Of a DNA stretch of 13,107 nucleotides, positions 6,494-13,107 are shown in pieces. The notes below the pieces were generated by a model. The model saw only the letters and a program-made list of their open reading frames with translations. It did no database searches and had not been told where the DNA came from. A program made the translations under genes and the position numbers. This DNA is from Saprospiraceae bacterium. Its GTDB lineage: Bacteria; Bacteroidota; Bacteroidia; Chitinophagales; Saprospiraceae. The stretch's first letter is position 1. Every line of letters begins with the position of its first letter. Location: NCBI GenBank assembly GCA_023299965.1, contig JALZVN010000342.1, positions 1 to 13,107 of the forward strand. The letters are read 5' to 3'.

Positions 6494-7960
6494 ATGAAAA
6501 AACTGTTTAAACTACTAATTACAACTCTCTTTTTGGCACTATTAATTTTGATAGTAGTATTTGCTTTCAATACCCTCAGGTTTAATTCTAAGCAATTGGC
6601 GAAGGTGGAACCTATAGCTAAACTGCAGCTCGATGATGCTTGTACGGATCGATTTATAGCTTCGATACAAATACCAACATTATCCTATACAGATCGTATC
6701 GACACCCTTGCCTTTGAACAGCTGGATAGTTTGTTTCGCGATAATTATCCGATGATATATGATCGCATGCACATGCGTCCCATCAATGAATTTAGCCACA
6801 TCTACCGATGGAAAGGGAGAGACCCTTCTCTGTTGCCGATATTGCTCATAGGGCATACAGATGTAGTACCTATTGAAAATGAAAAAGTATGGCAAGAGGC
6901 ACCATTCAGTGGGGTGCAAAAAGATGGGTATATCTGGGGACGCGGCACTTTAGATGATAAAATAAATGTAGTAGGTTTATTGGAAGCGGCAACCTTACTA
7001 ATGCAAGAAGAGTTTGCGCCCACTCGAGATGTTTATTTTGCCTTTGGTCATGATGAAGAGGTAGGCGGTAAAAATGGAGCCGTAGCTATGGCTAAATACT
7101 TTTCGGAGCAGGGGATTCAATTTGAATTTGTACTGGACGAAGGCTTAGTCGTTTTGAAGGAAGCACTTAAAGGATTGGAGCCTCCATTAGCCATGATAGG
7201 AATCGCGGAAAAAGGCTTTACCAATTTGCAGTTATCCATTGCCTTAGAAGATGGAGGACATTCTTCTATGCCACCAGCCAACACAGCTATCGGCATGTTA
7301 GCCAATGCGGTTGCTGCTTTGAACAATCAACCGTTTCCTTCTCGTATAGATGGTGCTACGCAGGGATTACTAGAATACGCAGGACCAGAGATGAGTTTAT
7401 TCAATAAAGTGTTGTTCGCTAATCTTTGGGCTACAGAGGGCGTCATAAAAAGCACCTTAGCAAAAGATGCGACCTCAGCGGCTTTGGTTCGGACGACTAC
7501 GTCTCCTACTATATTCAACAGTGGCATCAAGGATAACGTTTTGCCTTCGCAAGCCGATGCAACGGTAAACTTTCGAATCTTGCCAGGAGAAACGGTAAGC
7601 TCTGTGAAAGAGCGTGTGGAGAAAGTAATAAACAACCCGGCTGTAAAAATAGAAGTAGATAAAAACTTCTCTAGCAATCCTTCTCCAGTGTCGAGTACTT
7701 CCTCCTTTGGGTTTAGAGTACTCCAAAAAACCCTGCAAGAGACCTATTCAGAAACGGTGATTGCGCCGGGCTTAGTGATCGCAGCTACGGATTCCCGTCA
7801 GTATGCTTCTGTAGCCAATGATGTATATCGATTTACACCTATTTGTGTAGATAGAGACGATATAAAGCGCATCCATGGCAATAATGAACGCATCAGTGTG
7901 GAAAACTATCATGATGCCATACGTTTTTATAAACGACTGATAGAAAACGCAGCCAGGTAG
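6494..7960 (+). CDS. M20-family metallopeptidase (carboxypeptidase S / PM20D1-like)
   Basis: A 488-residue zinc hydrolase with one N-terminal hydrophobic segment (MKKLFKLLITTLFLALLILIVVF), so probably anchored in the inner membrane facing the periplasm. M20 landmarks appear in order: LLIGHTDVVP with His121 (zinc) and Asp123, WGRGTLDDK with Asp154 (bridging), HDEEVGG with Glu188 (general base) and Glu189 (zinc), LDEG with Asp215 (zinc), GGHSSMPP at the start of the dimerisation-type insert, and RIHGNNE with His461 (zinc). Size and motif spacing fit the carboxypeptidase S/PM20D1 branch, which cleaves or forms peptide or N-acyl-amino-acid bonds; the substrate here is unknown. The frame is open upstream to a TTG at 6305, but that would translate the structured repeat and bury the hydrophobic N-terminus, so ATG 6494 is chosen. 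Confidence 0.92.
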   Translation: MKKLFKLLITTLFLALLILIVVFAFNTLRFNSKQLAKVEPIAKLQLDDACTDRFIASIQIPTLSYTDRIDTLAFEQLDSLFRDNYPMIYDRMHMRPINEFSHIYRWKGRDPSLLPILLIGHTDVVPIENEKVWQEAPFSGVQKDGYIWGRGTLDDKINVVGLLEAATLLMQEEFAPTRDVYFAFGHDEEVGGKNGAVAMAKYFSEQGIQFEFVLDEGLVVLKEALKGLEPPLAMIGIAEKGFTNLQLSIALEDGGHSSMPPANTAIGMLANAVAALNNQPFPSRIDGATQGLLEYAGPEMSLFNKVLFANLWATEGVIKSTLAKDATSAALVRTTTSPTIFNSGIKDNVLPSQADATVNFRILPGETVSSVKERVEKVINNPAVKIEVDKNFSSNPSPVSSTSSFGFRVLQKTLQETYSETVIAPGLVIAATDSRQYASVANDVYRFTPICVDRDDIKRIHGNNERISVENYHDAIRFYKRLIENAAR

Positions 7961-7961
7961 T

Positions 7962-8001
7962 TGTCAAAAAAGTCCAGTAGAAATACAATACCTTTTTGAC
8001 A
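7962..8001. promoter_or_regulatory. Inverted repeat before the DUF3089 gene (operator or terminator candidate)
   Basis: TGTCAAAAAAG (7962-7972) and CTTTTTGACA (7992-8001) are complementary except for one bulged A. The left arm begins two bases after the M20 stop. The right arm overlaps TACCTTTT (7989-7996), a one-mismatch -7 box about 45 bp before the ATG at 8042. It could be an operator over the operon promoter or a rho-independent terminator of the M20 gene; the sequence does not decide. Confidence 0.4.
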
Positions 8002-8041
8002 TTGAGCATTATACTACTGCATAAAATTACTAGGATTACGT

Positions 8042-9046
8042 ATGAAAAAAAGTAGCGTTTGGATATGCATAGTTATATTCTTTATAGCAAGTCAGCTGCA
8101 TGCGCAAGGAGCACCAGACTATGGCGATTTGTACTATTGGGCGGCGCATCCAGATAAAGAAGATCCTGCTGATCGAGTACCGGATCAAAAACTCCAAAAC
8201 TTTCAAGAAGAAAGCGAAGTCGATGTGTTTTTCCTACACCCTACGACACACACCAAAGGGAGTCCGAATGAGAATTGGAATGGTAAGCTAAACGATGTTG
8301 CGCTCAGAGAGAAAACAAATCAAGGTACAATCCTGCATCAAGCGAGTATCTTCAATGGAGCAGGTAGGGTCTTCGCACCCTATTATAGACAAGCTCATCT
8401 CAAAGCATACTTCACTAAGAAAACAGATCTTGCAAAAGCCGCTTTTGATCTGGCATATGTAGATGTCAAGGCAGCCTTCGAGCATTTCTTAGCTAATGAA
8501 AATAATGGACGCCCAATCATTCTCGCATCGCATAGCCAAGGCACGACGCATATGGGTCGATTGATGCAAGAGTACTTTGACAAAGATCCAGCACTGCGAG
8601 AGCGATTAGTGGCTGCTTACCTCATAGGCATGCCAGTACCTAAGGATAGTTTCGATTCCATTCCACTGTGTGCTACTTCGGAGCAGACGGGCTGTTTTTG
8701 CTCGTGGCGAACCTACAAAGACGGTCACCTGCCTAAAAAGTATGTGACTGGAGATCAAATAGCAGTCACCAATCCTTTGACCTGGACTACGACGGGCGAA
8801 AAGGTGTCTAAAACCAATAACCCCGGTTCGGTATTAGCCAAGTTTGAAAAAGGGTTTGTCCTTCAACTAGTAGGTGCTCAAGTCAACAAAGGAGTACTTT
8901 GGGTAGAAAAACCTCAGTTCCCAGGAAGCTTTTTGTGGATAAGTAAGAATTACCACATCGCAGATTTCAACTTGTTTTACCTTAGTGTAAGAGAAAATAG
9001 TATTCTGCGCAAACAGACTTATCTAGAAAACCGTAAATTACACTAG
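8042..9046 (+). CDS. Secreted DUF3089 alpha/beta-hydrolase (lipase/esterase-like)
   Basis: A 334-residue protein with a cleavable signal peptide (hydrophobic core WICIVIFFIASQ, likely cleaved after LHAQ, residue 22). The mature part matches DUF3089: DLYYWAAHPDKEDPADRVP, VDVFFLHPTTHT, NGAGRVFAPYYRQAHL, and the nucleophile elbow ASHSQGTTH with Ser165 in SxSxG form. NYHIADFNLFY near the C-terminus carries His305 and Asp308, typical of the family's terminal block. It is likely a periplasmic or exported serine hydrolase; substrate unknown. Two cysteine pairs appear in CATSEQTGCFCSW. The stop codon TAG shares its G with the GTG start of the kinase gene, so the two are translationally coupled and this is the first gene of the cluster. 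Confidence 0.88.
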   Translation: MKKSSVWICIVIFFIASQLHAQGAPDYGDLYYWAAHPDKEDPADRVPDQKLQNFQEESEVDVFFLHPTTHTKGSPNENWNGKLNDVALREKTNQGTILHQASIFNGAGRVFAPYYRQAHLKAYFTKKTDLAKAAFDLAYVDVKAAFEHFLANENNGRPIILASHSQGTTHMGRLMQEYFDKDPALRERLVAAYLIGMPVPKDSFDSIPLCATSEQTGCFCSWRTYKDGHLPKKYVTGDQIAVTNPLTWTTTGEKVSKTNNPGSVLAKFEKGFVLQLVGAQVNKGVLWVEKPQFPGSFLWISKNYHIADFNLFYLSVRENSILRKQTYLENRKLH

Positions 9047-10209
9047 TGGATATTTATCAAAAGAAATCAAGATGGAAGATCTACCTAGCGATAGCTGGGG
9101 TAGCCATCATGTTGATTTCTATGGTTTTTACCAATTATCTAGCTACCAAGCTGGCGGAGCAGGAAAGAGATAGAGTAAATCTGTATGTCATAGCGCAAGA
9201 ATTAATTAATAGAGAGCGGGATTCTCTGGTAATGGCGCATAATGACCTCACCATGGAATCTTATGTTATCGGCACAATCCTCAAGGATATACCTATAATT
9301 AGTGTAGGGGAAACGGGTAAAATCACGGACTCCGTAAATTTTCCAGAGGATGCAGATTTAGAAAGAGAACTTGAAAAAATAAAGGCTGAAGGCACAGCGC
9401 CTATAGAAGGAGGCGATGGGTATGGAGCCTATATTTACTATAAACAAACCCACATACTTACCCTCTTAGAATACTTTCCTTGGGTCCAGGCCTTTCTGTT
9501 TCTTGCTTTTATAGGCATCGGGTACATTGCTTTTAGTATCGCTAGAAAGGCAGAACAAGATCAAGTCTGGGTAGGTATGGCCAAGGAGACTGCCCATCAA
9601 CTAGGTACCCCTATTAGTGCCATTATAGCCTGGCTCGAGAACCTCAAACTCATGAAATCTGAGGATGAAGAAACTATGGAAATTGTGACAGAGTTAGAGA
9701 ACGACGTAGAGCGACTCAATCTGATCGCGGACCGTTTTTCTAAAATTGGCTCTACTCCTAAGCTAGAAGCCCTTAGTGTCGCCCACCAGCTATCGGAATG
9801 CCGACAATATATGGAAAGGCGCGCTCCACGTAAGGTTACTTTTGATTTTCCCAATGAAAATCAAGGGTTTATGGCAAAAATAAACCCTCCCTTGTTCAAT
9901 TGGGTAATAGAAAACCTCATCAGAAACGCGCTTGACGCTATGGATGGAAAAGGAGTCATAAAAGCGACTATTTCAGAGGATAAAAGCCACATAATTATAA
10001 ATTTGTCTGATACAGGGAGTGGGATTCCAGCCAATAAGCTCAAAACCGTCTTCGAACCTGGATTTACAACCAAAAAAAGAGGCTGGGGACTGGGTCTTTC
10101 TTTGGCAAAAAGGATCATTGAATCTTACCACCTTGGCAGGATATTTGTGAAATCATCTACTATAAACGAAGGCACTACCTTCACAGTGAGATTACTCAAA
10201 CATAGTTAG
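9046..10209 (+). CDS. Membrane sensor histidine kinase (HQLGTP type)
   Basis: A 387-residue inner-membrane kinase: TM1 at residues about 11-33, a periplasmic sensor region of about 110 residues with no recognised domain, and TM2 at about 147-166. The phosphoacceptor block is MAKETAHQLGTPISAI with His184. The ATP-binding domain has NLIRNALDAM (Asn294, N box), DTGSGIP (Asp322, G1), FEPGFTT (Phe336, F box) and GWGLGLSLAKRII (G2). All core residues are present. The His is followed by Gln where many HisKA kinases have an acidic residue; the AHQLGTP form is common in Bacteroidota. The start is GTG in the overlap TAGTG with the previous stop; internal Met codons fall inside TM1 and are rejected. No response regulator occurs in the window. 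The following receptor gene is 14 bp away, pointing to one operon. Confidence 0.92.
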   Translation: MDIYQKKSRWKIYLAIAGVAIMLISMVFTNYLATKLAEQERDRVNLYVIAQELINRERDSLVMAHNDLTMESYVIGTILKDIPIISVGETGKITDSVNFPEDADLERELEKIKAEGTAPIEGGDGYGAYIYYKQTHILTLLEYFPWVQAFLFLAFIGIGYIAFSIARKAEQDQVWVGMAKETAHQLGTPISAIIAWLENLKLMKSEDEETMEIVTELENDVERLNLIADRFSKIGSTPKLEALSVAHQLSECRQYMERRAPRKVTFDFPNENQGFMAKINPPLFNWVIENLIRNALDAMDGKGVIKATISEDKSHIIINLSDTGSGIPANKLKTVFEPGFTTKKRGWGLGLSLAKRIIESYHLGRIFVKSSTINEGTTFTVRLLKHS

Positions 10210-10223
10210 TGAATTAAATTATA

Positions 10224-12848
10224 GTGAAAACATCCAATTCTTCCTGGTTTATGATGTTGCAAAATAAGAACTCCCGTTCCTTCCTTTGCGTGCTATGCTT
10301 TATGCTCATTAGCCTATCGACTACATTTTCTCAAGATTATGATATTGGATTCAAAGTAATAGACAGCGACAATCGTCAACCACTGGTCGGTGTCACTATC
10401 AACAACTCAGATTATAGCGCTACGGGTATCACGAATGAAAAGGGCTACATCTTTTTAGAGAAAGTAGCCTATAGAGATTCTATTACTTTCAATTATCTTG
10501 GATATGAGTCCAAAAAAATCACGGTAAAGCAAATCCTAATTGCCAACAAGTTTATCAAGATGCAGCCCGAAGCGGTTTCCTTAGACGAGATTGTAGTACT
10601 GGGGATAGGGCGTACTGATGATCCCATAGAAGAGATCCCATACGATGTGAAGCAAATAGCAGCGAAAGATATAAAAGTTAAAAATCCGGCCACTACTGCC
10701 GATGCATTAGAAAAACTAGGCGGAGCCTATATCCAGCGATCACAGTTGGGAGGAGGTAGTCCTGTTTTGCGTGGTTTCGAAGCCAGTCGAGTACTTCTAG
10801 TAGTAGATGGTGTGAGACTCAATAATGCTATCTACCGATCTGGACACTTGCAGAATGTGATCACCCTAGACAACTCTATCCTTGATCAGATAGAAGTGAT
10901 ATATGGTCCGGGTTCTATCACCTATGGTAGTGACGCATTGGGTGGGGTAGTACACTTTAGGACGCGTGATCCACAGCTCAATCGAACAGAAAGTGATCAT
11001 CTTTCTGATCTCAATGTTAACGGTAGGTTTGCTACAGCAACCTTTGAAAAAACAGGACATATTGATTTTAATTATGGCTATAAGAAATGGGCATTTTTGA
11101 CAAGTGCTTCCGTATCCGTGTTTGAAAGCCTTCGTACCGGTACCAATAGATCTGAGATTTATGAAGGATTTGGCTACAGAGATTTCTTTGTACAAACAGC
11201 AGGAGTCGATCAGGTTCGTGCCAATCCCAATCCATCTATCTTAGAAGATAGTGGATACAATCAGGTAGATGTATTGGAAAAAATACGTTTTCAGCCCAGC
11301 GATCATACCTACTTCATAGGAAATTTTCAGTTCTCTACGAGTTCAGATGTACCAAGATATGACAGGTTGGTAGATACACTGGATGCGTCCAATGATTTGC
11401 GATTTGCAGAGTGGTTCTATGGACCGCAAAAGAGAATACTTGCTTCTATAAAAGGTCGGTTTCTAAATCCAACTCCTTTGTATGATAAAGCGACCATTAT
11501 AGCTTCGTACCAAGATATCGACGAGGATAGAAATACAAGAGAGTTTTCTGAGTTCATTCGAGAACGACAAGATGAGAATGTGAAGATCCAGAGTTATACA
11601 GGTGATTTTACGAAGTTTCTGGATGATAAGGAGCTCAATAAATTAAACTATGGCGTAGATGTCAATTATAATACAGTGACATCTATTGCTTCGCGTATAA
11701 ATATACGGGAAGGCTCCGTAGCCGTGAATGAAGGTCTTACACGATATCCTAGTGATGGGAGTACATTCAATACCTTTGGTGGGTATTTTGGCTACCGTTG
11801 GCGAAGCCAGGATAAACGATTCAATTTACAAGGAGGCACAAGATTTAGTTCGGTCAATATAGCATTGAAGTATAGGGAGGATGACGAAATAGCCTGGCCA
11901 CAAGAATTCATAGATGGAATATCCTACCAAAACAACAATTTGACTTGGGGTTTTGGTGGTGGATTTCGTACCAAGGGTGACTTTCACATCAAGGCAAACA
12001 TAGCAAAAGCTTTTAGGTCCCCTAATATTGATGATTTTGCTCGTATCAGAAGGAGGTCAACTAGAATCTCGGTACCCAATGTAGATTTAGCTCCAGAGAC
12101 ATCAATCAATAAAGAGTTAACCATTGCCAAATCTTTCGGCAAGCTAGACAAGGAAAAGAATTCTGGGAGCCTACTAAGATTTAGTGCTACAGGATATATT
12201 ACAGATTTAGATAGTGCCATCATACAAATAGATGCACCATTAATTACCGCTGATGGCGCGTTTAGTACACTGGTGGCTAACAATGGAGATGTATTGATCA
12301 CGCAGAAGAGAGTCAATACCCAATCCGCTCAGATCAGAGGGCTCAATTTTAATTTTGAATACAATCTAAAAGACAAATTGATCTTTGAAGGAGGCATCAA
12401 CTTTACCAGAGGAGAAAGTAGATTTAGCAATGAATTTGTACAAGATACTTTGGTGCCTTTCTCACACATACCACCTACCTACGGAAACCTAGGCTTGACT
12501 TATAAGACAAAAAGGCTTCACTTAGAAGGGCAACTTAGATTCAATGGCACTAAAGCGGTCGAGGACTATGCGATCAGTGATATAGATGAAAACGGTGTCA
12601 TAGATAGAGTAGGATCTTCTGATAATTTAGATTTTACACCCTGGGAGCTAGATGAGAACGGAGAGGTATCTTTTCTAGGATCAGAAGGCTGGGCGATATT
12701 CAATATATACACCAAGTTTAAGATCAACGATAAACTAAGTCTCAACCTCGCCGTCGAGAACATCTTTGATAAATTCTACATTCCCTTTTCATCTTCCATA
12801 GCTGCACCGGGCAGGAATGTGATTATCAGCCTCAACGGAAACTTTTAA
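10224..12848 (+). CDS. TonB-dependent outer-membrane receptor with CarboxypepD_reg-like domain
   Basis: Complete 874-residue receptor. The signal peptide ends near TTFSQ (residue 37). Residues about 38-122 are a CarboxypepD_reg-like beta-sandwich (FKVIDSDNRQPLVGVTI, then ITNEKGYIFLEKV, YLGYESKKI). The plug spans about 130-250 with VLRGFEASRVLLVVDGVRLNNAIYRSGHLQN and EVIYGPGSITYGSDALGGVV, the style of hemoglobin/transferrin/siderophore-type receptors rather than SusC. The barrel follows, with FRSPN at residues 597-601, NVDLAPE, IPPTYGNLGL and a terminal strand ending in Phe. The FRAP/NPNL region lacks the His typical of heme receptors between the motifs, so heme is not supported. Substrate (iron complex, other metal chelate, corrinoid) is open. 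Start is GTG 10224; ATG 10251 or 10254 would also leave an intact signal peptide. It is the last gene of the cluster with the kinase. Confidence 0.9.
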   Translation: MKTSNSSWFMMLQNKNSRSFLCVLCFMLISLSTTFSQDYDIGFKVIDSDNRQPLVGVTINNSDYSATGITNEKGYIFLEKVAYRDSITFNYLGYESKKITVKQILIANKFIKMQPEAVSLDEIVVLGIGRTDDPIEEIPYDVKQIAAKDIKVKNPATTADALEKLGGAYIQRSQLGGGSPVLRGFEASRVLLVVDGVRLNNAIYRSGHLQNVITLDNSILDQIEVIYGPGSITYGSDALGGVVHFRTRDPQLNRTESDHLSDLNVNGRFATATFEKTGHIDFNYGYKKWAFLTSASVSVFESLRTGTNRSEIYEGFGYRDFFVQTAGVDQVRANPNPSILEDSGYNQVDVLEKIRFQPSDHTYFIGNFQFSTSSDVPRYDRLVDTLDASNDLRFAEWFYGPQKRILASIKGRFLNPTPLYDKATIIASYQDIDEDRNTREFSEFIRERQDENVKIQSYTGDFTKFLDDKELNKLNYGVDVNYNTVTSIASRINIREGSVAVNEGLTRYPSDGSTFNTFGGYFGYRWRSQDKRFNLQGGTRFSSVNIALKYREDDEIAWPQEFIDGISYQNNNLTWGFGGGFRTKGDFHIKANIAKAFRSPNIDDFARIRRRSTRISVPNVDLAPETSINKELTIAKSFGKLDKEKNSGSLLRFSATGYITDLDSAIIQIDAPLITADGAFSTLVANNGDVLITQKRVNTQSAQIRGLNFNFEYNLKDKLIFEGGINFTRGESRFSNEFVQDTLVPFSHIPPTYGNLGLTYKTKRLHLEGQLRFNGTKAVEDYAISDIDENGVIDRVGSSDNLDFTPWELDENGEVSFLGSEGWAIFNIYTKFKINDKLSLNLAVENIFDKFYIPFSSSIAAPGRNVIISLNGNF

Positions 12849-12872
12849 TTTTACTTTACCATTCGTACTATT

Positions 12873-13107
12873 TTGGGGCCATCCCCGTGACGCTGCATAT
12901 CTATGCTCCTACGTCACATAGATATTTGGTCAGGGGTCGCGTCGTCCGCTACTATGGGATGGCAGCGCATTCGTCGATACAAGGTATGCCTTGTATCTAC
13001 GACCAACGCACATCCCATACCACTACCACCGCTTGTCTCTAACGCACTCTGCCCCGACGTTCCGTTACACTCCAGTCGGGACAAGTTTTGTCGAGCTTCA
13101 TCCCTGC
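12873..13107 (-). repeat. Structured intergenic repeat element, copy 2 (inverted, cut by window end)
   Basis: Begins about 25 bp after the receptor stop and continues past the window. Read on the + strand the hairpins are: ATATCTATG 12897-12905 with CATAGATAT 12917-12925, extended by CCCC-g-TGAC/GTCAGGGG; GATACAAGG 12976-12984 with CCTTGTATC 12989-12997, loop TATG, enclosed by TATGGGATG 12953-12961 with CATCCCATA 13011-13019; and CCCGAC 13053-13058 with GTCGGG 13075-13080. In reverse complement these correspond, in order, to the distal, central and proximal hairpins of the 6176-6415 copy. The shared boundary block is GGGGCCATCCCCGT (12875-12888). It may also act as a transcription terminator for the receptor operon. 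Confidence 0.75.

Noticed and set aside
6176..13107. Composite transposon bounded by the inverted repeat copies
   Set aside because: The copies are strongly diverged, no transposase or target-site duplication is visible, and the genes between are ordinary chromosomal types with the same codon style as their neighbours.

Overview
The window reads as a piece of a Bacteroidota chromosome, most likely a free-living and possibly marine member of the Saprospiria/Cytophagia/Flavobacteriia type. The evidence is a secreted protein ending in a type IX secretion (T9SS type B, gliding-motility-associated) C-terminal domain, a TonB-dependent receptor with an N-terminal CarboxypepD_reg-like domain, a lipoprotein PL6 alginate-lyase-type enzyme, near-consensus TAnnTTTG promoter boxes, and no obvious Shine-Dalgarno sequences. 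The genes look AT-leaning, while two intergenic blocks look distinctly richer in GC. All nine genes lie on the + strand.

Layout. Positions 1-403 hold the 3' part of a TlpA/ResA-type thioredoxin gene (WCGPC). Two adjacent DUF1801 genes follow (455-787 and 825-1265). After about 210 bp without a gene comes a cysteine-rich T9SS cargo protein with six 31-residue repeats (1478-3028). Next are a two-domain PL6 polysaccharide lyase lipoprotein (3175-5499) and, 22 bp further on, a membrane-anchored SRPBCC protein (5522-6082). A 411-bp intergenic region contains a structured repeat element (about 6176-6415) and a near-leaderless promoter for an M20 metallopeptidase (6494-7960). The last block is a tight cluster: a secreted DUF3089 alpha/beta-hydrolase (8042-9046), a sensor histidine kinase whose GTG overlaps the preceding stop (9046-10209), and a TonB-dependent receptor 14 bp later (10224-12848). 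The window ends inside a second copy of the structured repeat, in inverted orientation (about 12873-13107).

How the parts may work together. The hydrolase, kinase and receptor are arranged as one transcription unit, so the kinase may sense an envelope condition or nutrient linked to the receptor; no response regulator is present here. The PL6 lyase stands alone, without SusC/SusD or other lyases, so it is not part of a recognisable polysaccharide utilisation locus in this window.

The most unusual signal is the pair of intergenic elements. They align over about 240 bp in opposite orientation, differ largely by transitions, and keep the same three-hairpin layout even where the stem sequences have changed (paired compensatory substitutions, and one stem whose arms are wholly different but still complementary). 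I do not recognise a named family. It looks like a conserved-structure intergenic repeat, either REP-like DNA or a structured RNA.
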